Source of the DNA: Alisma plantago-aquatica
Lineage: Eukaryota > Streptophyta > Magnoliopsida > Alismatales > Alismataceae
Direction of reading: 5' to 3'
Assembly: GCA_963693085.1 (NCBI GenBank)
Contig: OY856412.1
Span: 343,555,457-343,619,456, forward strand
Length of the DNA: 64,000 bases
In this document: positions 24,251-36,691 of the stretch, piece after piece
Layout: each line of letters begins with the position of its first letter
How positions within the stretch are numbered: the first letter of the stretch is position 1
The notes under the pieces: model-generated
Database searches by the model: none
Told to the model about the DNA's origin: nothing
Seen by the model: the letters and a program-made list of their open reading frames with translations, nothing else
Position numbers and translations under genes: made by a program

Positions 24251-24300
24251 TTGGGTTGCCTCCCAACAAGAATCTAGGTTTAACATCCTAGACCCGACTG
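24251..24300 (-). other. Conserved GGGAGGCAACCCAACTC box of the 3' region
   Basis: On the minus strand the bases TTGTTGGGAGGCAACCCAAC follow a degenerate AGTCGGGTCTAGGATGTTAAA. This box is common just after the last coding region in plant Athila/Tat elements, from general knowledge. Here it follows the protease by only about 200 bp, which supports the reading that pol is missing. Confidence 0.5.
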
Positions 24301-24479
24301 AGGATATCACAATTGTGCATATAGAGTGTGTGAGCAGAGTTTTCCAAAGACTTGACTTTTGGATTGGTAGGACCTGAATCATGGTCAGAAGATATACATA
24401 CCTTGATCTTGTGTTGGTCTTTGTTACCTTCAGGAGTGTTTTGAAGATCTAATTATTTTGTTTCCAAATTACCTTCCAC

Positions 24480-24890
24480 CTTGAAGAGTTTGTGTGAGTT
24501 ATGCATCTTCTTTAAATCTTTGAATACTCTATACCCAATAGTATTCTTTCATGGAAGAATGACGAGTTTGTCAGATTCAATGTCTATGAAAGCTTTTGCA
24601 ATTGATAAGAATAGTCACCCCAAAATTAGTGGAAAGTGACTATCCTATTTAATTTGCATTACCACAAAATTGCATGGGACGTAGGTGTCATGCCCGATCT
24701 TAACCGGGACCTCTTCAATGATTCCCAAAGTCTTTGTAATAGATGTGTTGGCCAATTGAATAGTCATGGTTGTGAGTAGGATATTGGTGAATAGATGACG
24801 TTGGCATAGAGTGTATGACATAATGGATATGCTTGCGTCTAGGTCAAAAAGTCGATTTCAACAAGTGTCATCTCCTAAGAAACAATCTAT
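24480..24890 (-). pseudogene. Aspartic protease remnant of element 3
   Basis: The minus strand reads DLDASISIMSYTLCQ from 24845 downward, then TMTIQLANTSITKTLGII, EEVPVKIGHDTYVPCNF, and LSIAKAFIDIESDKL. It follows the element 1 protease block for block, but the Gly after the catalytic Asp-Leu is replaced by Asp and there are in-frame stops. It would have cleaved the gag polyprotein. Confidence 0.85.
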
Positions 24891-25199
24891 CATGAATTAG
24901 TGAAGATTTTTTTTTCTATTAAGGCATATGATTCAAAACTATATCATAGGATTTCTGTGCTAGCCTTACAGTTTCACATTCCTATATCATATACTTCTAG
25001 ATAGAAGGGTCTTAGGATATTTACACCATGTTGGCATTTCATCTATTCATCAAGGAGTGGGATGTCGACGTGGAGTTTATTCATAGTATCTTTCACTTTT
25101 GTGTACCTATTGTTGAACTTGGTCTTTCTTGAGGAAACCCTAATAGGGTACACATGGTTTGTGTACCAATGATTTCGGTAAAGTTGATTGTCTAGATTT

Positions 25200-26950
25200 G
25201 ACAATATATACTACAATAGTTGAGTTCTCACCGGTGCCTGGCTAAGCTGACAATACATGGGGGCTGAATCCTGAGCTTCTGCTGGTGAAACCGTTGGAGG
25301 GTCAATCTGAAAACTTGGGATCCCAACTTGGGTGCCCTCATCTCTACTAGAAGGAATAGGTGCAGGAGTGGAGGTCATGGATGCAAAGTACACATTCCCT
25401 GTCCTTGTCATTTTGGCATTTAGATGGTCTGGATGCTTGAGATTTTTTATGATTGACCTACAATCGTACTTACTTTGGTCTATTGACTAGTTGCATGGTG
25501 AGCAATTTGTGACTCCAACACCTTTTCATTGTCCATGGCATTTCCCAATTGAGTTTGGTGTGTCTGCATCATCTACTAGAGTGTCTTCACTAGTTCTTGT
25601 GTTGGTGTTGCTCTATCTGCAGCGATGGGGCTTGATTCAGATTTTGATAATGTTGTTGTTGTTGTTGTTGGTATTTCCATCTAGGAAAGTTAACTTATAA
25701 CTCCCTTGATTGTGCATTCTATCATAGCCCGATGGCATTCTATCTTGAGTGGATTGCATTGGAGTCTACTCATTAGGACTCCTAACTCTAGCTAGATTCT
25801 TGTATTGGAACCTAGGGTTGTTCTGATCTTAATTTGGGTTATCGTACTCCTTCCCCAAAATAGTATAAATTGAATTCACATCTTCGAATTGGGTGACTAT
25901 ATACATTTGATCAGCCTCATGTTCATGAAATGCAACATACATTTGTTGGCAATGAATCATGTTATGTTCTATAGAATTTCATAGAACTCATAGGAAGGCA
26001 CAATGATTTGACTTGCGGCGTCTGATTCTTCCTCTCGTAAGAAATAAAAGATTTTTCAAGGTTATTCTATTTGAAGGAGATATCTTTTAGTGACTCAGAT
26101 ATGAATTTGAGTTCTGAGCGATCTCCCACCATATATAGCTTAAGAACACCTTTTCTTGAAGGTATGGTCTAGTGAGTCTAATTCTCGACAACAAGGTTTA
26201 TGATCCTGAAAGAGCTATTAAAGTTGTACTGCATAAAGTTTTCAATAAATGAGGAATCAAGGAACTTCTTGATCTCATCACCTGTAACAAAAATTCATGA
26301 TTTTGTTTTCAAGGATGCCATGATGCAGGCACTTCCATAGTAGTTCATTGAACCACTCCCATGCTTCATATATAGATTCTTTGGGTACTTGATTGAACAT
26401 TGTCGTTTGTCCTCTAGTTGAGTATGTCATCAAGGGTGGGTAGAATTTCTCTAGAAACAGATTTTCCAAAGCTTTCTATGTTGTGTTCGGGTCCATTCAA
26501 AGGGCATTGTACCACCCTCTGGATATGTCAGTTAGAGAGTAGTTGAAGAGTTGTAATCTCATGGCATCATCAGTGGCACCTGACAGCTTCATCATAGAGC
26601 AAAGGTCGATGAATTTGATTAGATGTATTTGATAGTCATGTCCAATGCTTCTTGTGAAGGCTGAATTTTGCAACAGACTAACCCACTAAGCATTGATATC
26701 GATTCTATCACCAAGATTTTGGACTCCATGAGTCATGTCAGTGCCCTTAGGAAAATAAAATACTTTAATTCTTTTGCACGTTCTATGGGTTGGGCATCTT
26801 CTAGGATAGTCATTAGTTAGGCTTCTGATGGTGTCCTGGCTTCTACAAAGAGTAATTCTTGTTGGTCTGTGCTAACTACTTCATTCACGCTTGAATAGTT
26901 GCTTCTATAGCTATTGTTTCTACCATAGTTTTCTCCTTGCAAAGTCTTTT
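25200..26950 (-). pseudogene. Gag remnant of element 3
   Basis: The minus strand gives the gag core HLIKFIDLCSMMKLSG and MRLQLFNYSLTD (about 26525-26640), then ENLFLEKFYPP, FNQVPKESIYEAWEWF and KCLHHGILENKI (26278-26469). Further on are a Gln/Asn-like region rich in TTG/GTT repeats (about 25650) and the linker KHPDHLNAKMTRTGNVY (about 25390-25440), the counterpart of element 1's KHPEQLKVVTTRSGRDY. Frameshifts separate the blocks. This is the same gag family as element 1, more decayed. Confidence 0.85.
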
Positions 26951-27144
26951 GAGAGTTTTGTCGATCTCAATATCAATCATTAGTGTATAGTGAAGACTTT
27001 TCGATCATTGCATGTTCTAGGAGTACTTGAGAAGTGGCATAATGATTGTGAGTTGATGAATAAAGCTCTAGAGGATTTTCAATAATATCAAACATAAAAA
27101 AAACCCTAAATACAATTAAACTTCTAAAAATATATAACCACCAC

Positions 27145-27164
27145 TGTCCCAAACAACAAAGACA
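27145..27164 (-). other. Decayed primer binding site of element 3
   Basis: The minus strand reads TGTCTTTGTTGTTTGGGACA five bases after the LTR end. It aligns with TGGCGCCGTTGCCGGGGACA (tRNA-Asp) with several C-to-T and G-to-T changes, as expected for an old methylated copy. Confidence 0.6.
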
Positions 27165-27169
27165 ATTTT

Positions 27170-28004
27170 TGATGGGGCTCTAAATGTCGCACGAATAAAA
27201 CCCATAAGGGAATAACCCTTAGGTTTAACATAATGTTGTGCAATAATTCCCCATTCCACACAAATGGAAGCCTTATTACAGTATACTTAAGGATCAAACC
27301 CAAAGGAGAACCATTTTAAGTAGTTGTATATGTTCATAAGTATTAGGGGTAATATATATCACAAAATAGTTGGTTGATTGATTAAACTAATTTCTACCAT
27401 TAGAAACAATGGTTGAAGAGGTAAACATGTCATAATAAAGAGAACAAGGGAATGGGGTTTTTCTTACCAAAGCTTGCATAATTATTATTGCAAGATTTTA
27501 ACTCTTGAATAATTGTTTACTAAATAGACACTTAGCTACTATGCCCTCATGGGATATATATACCATTGCATGGATTAGACTCTCGCAAAACCGACCAGAC
27601 TCAGAACCTAATTTCCTAGTATATTCCAACTGGAGTCCCTCAGTACGACCGACCAAACTCAACACATTAATAGATCGTAACCAAATCACCTCGTTATCCC
27701 TTGTTGAAACTTCAGTGGGAGAATAAGATCATTTTGACATTCTTGTTACTATTACAACAACATGCACATCCATGACTATAACATACATGCAAAGCAAGTT
27801 GTCAATTTCCAAGGAAAGGAAATAAGCATAATGATACTTTATTTAGCATATTGTCAATTTGTTGAGTTTAGATACAAGCTAGAATAAAATATGGGATGTT
27901 GGGGCTAGTCCCCATTCCCCACCACAAATGTCTACTCACTCATGGTGATAAAGAATACTGGGAGGAAATGCAGAAAAATAGAGGAGGCCACAACGCCTTG
28001 TGCA
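27170..28004 (-). repeat. 5' LTR of element 3, inner part
   Basis: It begins TGATGGGGC at 27170 and matches 17287-18120 of the other LTR until it is cut at 28004 by the CACTA insertion. The remainder resumes at 57712. Confidence 0.85.
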
Positions 28005-28017
28005 CACTACAAAAAAA
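28002..28017 (+). repeat. Left target duplication and terminal inverted repeat of the CACTA element
   Basis: GCA followed by CACTACAAAAAAA. The terminal five bases CACTA are the family hallmark. Confidence 0.9.
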
Positions 28018-28400
28018 TGATCTTTCACTAAAAAAATTGGAGCTACAACACCATATTTTATAGCTAAAAAATTTAGCAACATTTTTCTATACATATGCAA
28101 TTTTTAGTATATTCTCATGTAGGGAGTTCCTTTATCAACATTTTTTAAATATGTAGTTAAATAACCCATTCTCCATAAATACATATGTAGTCCAAAATGT
28201 AGCCAGATATTGTCTTTACATTTTTTAATGTAGGTGTAATTGTAGCAATAGATACAATTGTAGATGTAATCAATATATAGAAAAAGGATGAATTCACTAC
28301 ATTTTATGTGTAGTTAATGTGTCATAAAAAGTATCATTTATTACGTATATACATGTGTTGTTACACTATGCATCCAATGATCCATTTTTTAGAAGGTAAG
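28018..28400 (+). repeat. Left subterminal repeat region of the CACTA element
   Basis: The short motif TGTAG or its complement CTACA recurs at least eight times (for example ATATGTAGTT, AAATGTAGCC, AATGTAGGTG, ATTGTAGATG). Such short subterminal motifs are the transposase-binding sites of CACTA elements in general. The right end has fewer copies (AATGTAGTTATG near 57552). Confidence 0.6.
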
Positions 28401-30560
28401 ATATTTTTAATAGAAATCTAAAATTAGACATAATCACCCTTATAATGTCAACAACCATACTTTTATATATATTAAAACTATGAAGGTACATGGGGAGGAC
28501 ATAAGCATCGACCCTATTTCACAATGTACATGTAAAAAGAAAATATGTATTTATATAATGTCAGTGTCTATAAATAGTTAGCAGACAACTTTTTCCCCAT
28601 GCTCTACTTGTCTCAAAACTTGTGCCATGATGATTCATTATTTCAACTTGACCAACAACACTCCCGCTTATATGGTAAATAGATGTAAAAAATACTTGCA
28701 CGAAATTCTCATTTACCATGGCAACCGAATTCTATAGAAATTTATCATTCCTCCTAGGAAATTCAAGGATCAAAGTTCATTTAACCATGTTTCACGTTAA
28801 AGAGAAAACATGAAAATAAACATCAGGAAAACTTTAACCACATCCTAAATGATAAGAATAAAAACTTAGCAAACGACTATGTTACTAGTAGAGATGGAGA
28901 GCATGTCTCCTCGACCAGCTTTGAATCTTCATGAAGAGCAATATGTCATATAATTTCCCCCTACAACTAGCCAATATCATTAAGAATGACTTTGCTTCCA
29001 TTCCCTAATTATGATAGTATGAAAAACATCCATTATTTAAAAACAACTTGAAACAATATAAACGTAACAAATAGTAGACGCAAAGAAAAAGTTTCATGCA
29101 CTTGAAGAAAGAAATATCACCATGTAGAGATAAAAATCAAAGTACTAGACTTGGGGGATCATTGAATGATTATGACATCATTATGCCTACTGACTTACTG
29201 TCAAGCACTATAAGTGCTTACTCATTACTTGACTCGGCCTCCTCCCGTATATTCAACATTGATTGTCACAAAGATTCTCTATAAAAAAAACCTTTGAACC
29301 GTTGCCTTATCCAAGTTTGGCCAAAGCACCACATAGAACATTGGTGTTTGTGTATTAAAACTTTACTTGGCTAATGTTGAGGGGCTACATCATAAATTAC
29401 ATCCAAATAAGTGACTAGAGGTTGTTCCCAATCTTCTAGTAGTTGGTACCTACACTAAGATTAGATGTGTCTAGAGGGAGGATCTTCTATAGAAGACACT
29501 ACTATAGAAAGGGGATATAGTGTTAGTTATTTTTGGCATTCTCTTTCAATTCTAAACCAACGACCAAGTGGGAGACGGTAAAACTCAAACATTTTTTATC
29601 ATTTTAGCAAACTGAAGGAATAAGGTTTATGTTGGTGGTTCTTTGTTAGGGAAGAAATGATGACATAACTCATAGCATGTGATGGTATTTTGGTCTGGTC
29701 TGGCCTTTCTCGTCGGTTTTATGGAAACAACTGACACCATTAACATTTCCGTGTCAGTGGTATGATGACAAATAACTGAGGCCAAATTACTTGATGTCAG
29801 TTTTATCCATGAATGAATAATGAAATTTTAGGTATATAGTCGATTGATTGTAAATAACTGACAGAGAATATGTATATAGTCTTTTATTCCCAATTAATTA
29901 ATGATAAATTTGTATATTTTTTCAATATAATAGGTATGCATACATGTTGTCCAGTCTTCTAGCATATCTGGAGCCTTATTCTTCAGAATTAAAAGTTCTA
30001 AAGAATAGAAGGCTCTATGCAAGTACCACATCTTAACAACAGGCCGACACACCTATAAGAAAAAAATAAAATTATACAAGCCCCATTGTAACATTTGTTC
30101 CAACTCAAATTGCACACAAATCCATGAACTCGCAGCTCAATTGTTTCCTTCTCATCCACACTTCAAATTCATACATAAATGCACAAACAAATATCATTCT
30201 TTTCCTCATATATAACATTCAAATCCACACATACATATGACCTTCACATTCAATTAAAACTCACAAATTGCATATCAACATTAGCTGCCATCTCAGATTT
30301 TAAGTCAAAATGTTACATATCAACATCCAGTTCACACTCACAAAATACATATAAAAAATCTGACATCAAAGTTCAAACTACCAAAATATCAATCAACCCT
30401 CTAACTTTTCATTCAAATTCACATTTTTTTTATGAAGTAGACTACACATTGTTCACATAGGTCATTCAGATGATCCAATATATAGGGGTTAGTCTTCTCT
30501 AAAAATTGCAAAGAGAATAAGATTTGATTGTTGGTAACGAGACTACTTGATTGAAAATGA
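28401..30560. other. CACTA internal DNA without a recognised gene
   Basis: AT-rich sequence. Short frames at 29096-29284 and 30179-30460 carry no motif. The 30500-30640 stretch may hold a last exon of the minus-strand gene, but no frame fits cleanly. Confidence 0.45.
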
Positions 30561-30929
30561 TCCAAGACTACTAACTTACATCCTCTATACATTTGATTTG
30601 TTCCGCATGATTGACACTCACCTGCATATACAACATCACATTATATGTGCATGCCCAACCATTGTTTTGTATAGGGTCTTCTAGATTTACAATTATAGTA
30701 ATAAATGTAATCAAGTAGAGTTGGTCATATATTATGCATTTGGAATGAGATTACTACACATCAACACTCGTCCAAGTTACTAATTTCTTTTTCTTATCTA
30801 TTTCCATCCACCATCACATAATGCTTTCAAACCCATTTATGTTAAATTAACATATATGTTGCATTATTAAACTGTCATTAGCAATACAAACATTAACAAA
30901 GAGAATGGTTACTAAGAAACTATACTTAC

Positions 30930-32400
30930 ACTTGAATTATTGATTTCAATGGGGGTCTCACATTTGGTGACAATTTTTCACCTGAAGGATCAATGAAATA
31001 TACCCTCCATGTCTTAAGAGCAATCACTAACAATTTCCAGTGCATACCTCTGAGTCAATAGAAGGAAAATAAAATAAAAAATTATATCTCAATACGAAAG
31101 TGTATCCATAGGTCATACATATTAACAACTAAGACAAAAACTCACTTAATGTTGAAGGGAGCTAAGATAACGATGTAGGAAGCACCAAAATACTTCATCA
31201 TGGTAGTCACATATTCTTTGACACCAATCAGATCTCTAACTACATTGCTAATTAGTGATTTCATTAGAAATCCCACATTTTCTATTATGAAGTCATGAGC
31301 CACGTAATAAAAATGACGGAAACATATTATATAACCAATAATCATTTTATATGTAGGAAATAATTAAAAAAAATTTACATATGATATGGCATTCACACTC
31401 ACCATTTCCAAAGTTCAATCAGTGATGTGTTCAACCAATCATACTTAAATACCTTAGAAAGATCTGTCAACACTATACCATTGTCCCTTTGTACACCTAT
31501 CATATTCTCTCCAAGGTTGATCACAATGGTATTTGTTTGGTCTATAGTGTTTAACCATCATGTAAACGCCTGGAAGTGAGAGCCTAAGGAGTCGAATAAC
31601 TCATGTGGAATAAAATGAGAGGATGAAGGCTTCAGAACTTTCAGGGGCTTCTTGGTTATTTTATGTTGCACACATGTATTTTAATATTAGCTATCAATTA
31701 TTTTCTATAAGTTTTAATCAACATTTTAAATACTCATAGAAATATAATGAGTGGTTTGGGCCACCCAGTGAAGTCACCTTCTACCTCTCTGACCGTGGTG
31801 GCATCTTGGTGATCCTATGGGATAGGTACCTCACTCATTCTTAGAATGACACATATGATTCTCACACGATAGTAATTAGCGGGAAGAGGAATACCAAGAA
31901 CCACATCATCATTATCATCCTCGGCATCTGCCGCGATGTTTCCTTCTAGAACTTCGATGGAAGGACGACCTATTCTTCCCTTGTACATTTTCATAAAACA
32001 TAATATTTAATTTCACAAACACTAATATTGACTTGAAGGATTATTTTATGACAAGGTAATATCAATTGAATTCAATTGGATTGTACCTAGGTCATACCCT
32101 GTGGGTCCGTAGGACTACTCTCAATGCACTTTGTGGGCGAGTAATGAACTGGTTATGCGACTACTTAAGAAGCTAGTTTTACATCGCTTGAGAAGCTACA
32201 TATTTCTCCAAGGCTACATCTACAATTCTCTACACGTACTCTGCATCCACTTCCCCTTTCTTAGCTTGTTTACACCTATGCCAGGATGCGCCATTATTTT
32301 ATTCCATACCCAGCTCCAGTTCCCCTAGCACGTCCAGGATGATCTTCTGTCCCTAGAGCAACCATCAATTCTGTCAGTAAACTTTCCCTCCTTTACTTGG
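30930..32400 (-). pseudogene. CACTA transposase-associated protein with Ulp1-like cysteine protease domain
   Basis: On the minus strand, 32355-32300 gives ALGTEDHPGRARGTGAG, the C-terminal signature of plant Ptta/En/Spm transposases. 31988-31745 gives IPLPANYYRVRI and TTVREVEGDFTGWPKPLI, the pattern of the TNP1/EN/SPM C-terminal domain. 31345-31146 leads into VGFLMKSLISNVV and SYIVILAPFNIK. A GT-AG intron of 96 bp (31050-31145) then joins in frame to exon 30930-31049, with GMHWKLLVIALKTWRVYFID. That HW...FID pattern matches the His-Asp part of Ulp1/C48 peptidases. The donor after 30930 is GTAAGT. The catalytic Cys exon was not placed, and stops occur in the transposase part, so the gene is dead. 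Fusion or linkage of Ulp1 domains to plant transposons is known. Confidence 0.75.
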
Positions 32401-32993
32401 GCAGCCAAATCCAACTAATTATCATAAAAAATAGACAAATAATTAAACAATTAGGTGAAAAAAGAACATGGTCAATTATTGTGAAACCAAGAAATTTACC
32501 AATAACTATCAAAGTTTTACTCAGAATGAGTAAATCTTGGACTGGTTTCTAGTCCAGATTAGGGTTTCGTCACAAATTTGTATTTATTCACAAATTATGG
32601 TTTACTGCCAAATTAAGGTTCATTTACAAATCAGAGTTTATTCACAAAAATAGAGTTAATTTTTAGTCAACATAAACATCATTGTCATATTAAGTTAATT
32701 TTTAGTCATTTTTCATGCATGCATAATCATTACAACATAGATATGATCATCATTAAATACTTATTTTGTTGCATAATTTAGCATGTATCATCATTAAATA
32801 TATGGTTACATATATGCATTCATCAAAATCATACAATTCATCACAATCTAATTACTTTTCATCACAATACAATCATCATAATCCAATTATTTTTCATCAC
32901 AATTTTGATATTTAATATGTCACTACTAATAGAAATTAATATTCATTAATTCATTTTCATCACAATTTTACAATTTTGAAAAAAAATATCAAT
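32401..32993. other. AT-rich CACTA DNA, no gene seen
   Basis: ATCATTAAATA and TTCATCACAAT motifs recur (for example 32752-32970), giving a low-complexity stretch upstream of the minus-strand gene. Confidence 0.5.
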
Positions 32994-33114
32994 CTCACTT
33001 CCCCCTCTCCTCGTTCCTCCCCTCTCCTTCTTCCCCTGCCTTCATAATTTCTTTTCAATTGAGAAGAAAAAGGGGAAGGAGGAGAGATGAGGAAGGAGGA
33101 GAGGGGAAAGTGAG
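32994..33114. repeat. Purine/pyrimidine inverted repeat (hairpin)
   Basis: The left arm 32994-33036 is a pyrimidine run (CTCACTTCCCCCTCTCCTCG...) and the right arm 33072-33114 is its purine complement (...GGAGAGGGGAAAGTGAG). 38 of 43 positions pair across a 35-base spacer. An RNA from either strand would form a long stem. Confidence 0.8.
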
Positions 33115-35767
33115 ATGGATACCTATATTGGGAAGTAGAAATTGCAAGGAAGTGAGGCCACGTGTGCCATAATATCCTGACGTTGAAGGAGGTTAGCATT
33201 GGAGGAAGCTGACACACCTGCTATATCTGAGGAGAGGTTAGATGTCGTGAGCTACAATGGCAGTGGAGGTCATAGAGCACACCTGTTGGAGGAGGTCGCA
33301 CCTACCAGAGGAGGAAGAAGAAGTAGCAAAGCAGGAGCAACAACAGCGAGGAGGCTTGAGAAGGAACCGACAATAGAAGAGTAAGCAGTAATAGAGGAAG
33401 AACCGATAAAGGAAGCTATGGCAGTGTGCAGCTATTGCACTGGTGTAGTAAAACTTTCCCTTCAAAGAGAAACACGGGTAGGGGGAGAGGAGGAAACCGT
33501 TTGTTGTGGGGATAAGTAAGACTTATCCCATTGGTTATACCAAAAACTCACAAGGAAACATATTCCTCATTGGTTACTAGATAAACAACGCCGACATGCA
33601 TACAAAATTCTTGTTGGATATAGTTGAAAAATCTCTGCGTAACCTTGAAACCCAACAATACATATATCATTAGTTTCTTACAATTAAACTGCCAAGAAAT
33701 AAGAAGTGGTGTGAAAAAAATTTGTGAGTCGCATGGCGTGAATATTTTCCTCATTGATAGCATCCAAACCAACCTTCTAGAAACACCAATTGTTTCTTGT
33801 GGGACATATGGTGTGTGTATCATTTTATCCTATCGGTTTTCTAATCATAACCAAATATGTATTTTTTTAGGCGGCAAACGAAATGCCCACAAAAAAATTG
33901 CACAAAATTCTATTTGTGAGAGTGATATATAGTGTTAGTTTGTTTTATGTGAGACCAAAAACAAAAATCAAGTGCAGCCATATTTTCTTGATTGGTAAAT
34001 TCATGGTGGTTGTCTACTTATAAGCAATACTATAGATACTATTTTCGGTTTTTCTTGAAAAAATAGTGCAAAGTAACTATTAAACGAGGAATATCAGTAA
34101 AGAAATTGATGCATTATGTTCGTGACATGTGAATTACTTGCCACAATACAAGTCAAAGGAGTAAAGCAAACAAACAAAACTAAGTGTTAGAAAACAAGCA
34201 TCCATATCAACATATGGACTTTGGATCATGACCCAACTTAGTAAAGCATAATGTGGTACTTGCCATCGAGATTAGCATTGCAATTATGAGGTAGACCAAA
34301 ATAATAGGATGCATAATCAATACATTATATCTAGGAAACCTCTAATCCACACCTACTAAATATCAAACTCATTTTATATCACAATCTTTCATCAATTTTA
34401 TGCAAAGACCACCATCCTCAAACAATTCATAACAAAAATACATGAATCACTAAGATGTTTCTTTCTATAGAAAGAAAAAAATGAAATTGTTTTGTGTCAG
34501 TATACTACAATTTTAGATATTGCTATGGTAGAAATCCTTCATGAATATCAAAACTTTATGTTAATTATTTTGTATATTTTTGTGGCATGCCAACCAACAC
34601 CCCAACACCGACGATCATCTTCTCCTCTATTGGTTTTCACTTGCATTATCACACTAGAAATCATGCATAGCTCACTAGATCTTATCTTTAATCCCCACAC
34701 CACTGTATGTACCAACACATAGAGTGGAGGAAAAAACAATAGCAACATATTGAGGCATTGAGAATAAAGAGAAATATATAATATAATAGAATTGTGATTA
34801 CATAACATCAAGAGCAGGCATGGGTCTCTGATCCTAACATGAATAATTATCAAAAAATTGAAAAGATAGCATGCATATAAGGGCATACAATGAATAATAT
34901 TAAAAAGTAATAAGGACATACAAGTCAGAATTGACTGCAAAAAATACAAATTGGAATTTCCAAAAAGGGTTGTTCGATAGTATTTCTACACAAAAATGAA
35001 CATCAAGTGGGTTGTATAAAAGATTATACCATTATTTAAATTAGGTAGTGGTCATCCTAGATACCTACAATAAAAAAACTTACTATTTTTGTCTGGTAGA
35101 TTCTTGAAAAGTACCTGAAATAACCTAGATGAAGTGCTCACATCTTTGTAGATAGTAGAAGTAGATGTATTCTAAATGCATAGATATTTTAAATTATAGA
35201 ACAAAATGTAGCATTGGTGGCATTATCACGTGTTTCTAATCTTGAGGACAAACCAAGTGATCTGATCATGTTTTTTAAGACGGGCGGAACTTGGGGAAAA
35301 AGGCCATTTGGTGGTGGCCCTAGAGGATTCGAGTTCTACATTATGTTCACATGTATGGTTACTATGTTACTGGGTTGGAAAAACCATGGAGTAGCCTTGA
35401 AACAAGATTTACTAGCAACTACCAAGAGGAAAATGTGACTAGGAGGATAACTTCAAAGTCATTGACCCACTATAGAAGTATCTAGAGTAAATATATATTT
35501 CCTCTCTCCTATAAGAAAGTTGGAGTGATAGGAAACATTATAGGACTCTAACAATCTCTCTATAGTATTAGGGATTAATTAAGATTTACTTCCAACATAT
35601 CCACAAAGAAAGCAACAAGGACAATCACAACCTAGATCATGGAGTAATTGTTCTTGGAATTGTTCTCTATCATGGCTCCTCTCTCAATTGATACATTGTA
35701 ATTTGTTTTCATAATTGTGATTTACTCTCGCAGATCTCAATGAATTTTATATATCAAACACAACTTT
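33115..35767. other. CACTA internal DNA, mostly unassigned
   Basis: 33180-33530 is more GC-rich and GAGGA-repetitive and could be the 5' end of the minus-strand transposase gene; a CCAAT-like sequence is near 33525. No coding motif was recognised in 33540-35767, including the plus frame at 35214-35438. Confidence 0.4.
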
Positions 35768-35777
35768 ATCTTGAATA

Positions 35778-36682
35778 GGAGCCATGGATTTTCTTTCCCC
35801 TTCCTGCTCTTTCTCTGTTTTGTTTGGTTTTTTGTTTTGTTTCCTTTTGTCTCGTGTCTGGTGGTTCGGTTGGTGTTTGTGTTAGCTTCATCTTTTTTTC
35901 TACGGTTTGTGGTTCTTCTGGTTAGTCTCTTCTTTGTGGGAGCAAGGAGCCCCTATTTTGCTGGTGTTCCTGCTTTGCTGGGGTTCCTTTTATCTCGGTC
36001 AGGACCCTTCCCTGTGGTGGTCGTTTGTTGGTCGTGGTCGAGCCTCGGGTCCCTTCTTGGGCGAACGGTGAGCTCGGGCGCCCCCTTGGTGCTTCAGGCA
36101 GAGGAGGAGAAAGTTGGGTGTGTGCTTCGTGCGGGTCTTCCGCCCCCTGTTCGCAGTGGTGGTCGGAAGTGGTGGTGAGTTCCCGACACCCTCTACTTCC
36201 CGCCCTTGTATCCGTATGAGCCATCCTTCCTTTGTATCTGCATCGCTGGGGCTTGCCCTCCTTCTCGGGTCTCCTAGTGGATGAAACCTTAGTGCTCGTC
36301 GCTGGTAGTTTTGGTTCTCATCCTTTTTTGTGGGTGTTGTGTCTGTTTTGTTAGGTTTGTGTCGTTGCTTTGGGGTCGGGCTCTTTGTTTGGTAATCTTT
36401 CGTTGTCTTCAAGATGGTTCTCTTTGTCAACAGCCTTGCGAACTCCTCTCCAGATGTACTCATAGGTTCTTAGAAATTGATGAATTCCATCCCAGATAGC
36501 TATTTTAGACAGCCACTACAAGAGGTGGACGGTGCAGAAGCGTACCTATCGCATCCCAATCTGAGCCTTGTGTTATGTCTTTCCGTAGAAGGAGTTGTTG
36601 TTTGGTAACTTGCCGAGAGATGTCTATCTTGTAGATGTCATATGGCTTACTTCTAATGATATGGAGCTATTTTAAAAAAAAA
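35778..36682 (+). mobile_element. GC-rich poly(A) retroposon with 10-bp target duplication, family unknown
   Basis: ATCTTGAATA occurs at 35768-35777 and again at 36682-36691, right after a nine-base A-run that ends a GC/T-rich 0.9-kb insert in AT-rich surroundings. This is the signature of LINE-mediated retroposition on the plus strand. The insert has no recognised protein: open frames at 35771-36178 and 35999-36463 are low-complexity (Phe/Leu/Val-rich, or Thr/Pro-rich when reversed). It may be a processed transcript or a 5'-truncated LINE 3' end. Confidence 0.75.
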
Positions 36683-36691
36683 TCTTGAATA

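Noticed and set aside
30560..30640. QSCGTNQM on the minus strand as the missing catalytic Cys exon of the Ulp1-like gene
   Set aside because: Acceptor and donor sites are present, but no acceptor choice gives the right phase after the exon ending at 30930.
35771..36463. Overlapping frames of 135 and 154 codons
   Set aside because: Low-complexity translations of the GC-rich retroposon on both strands; no domain.
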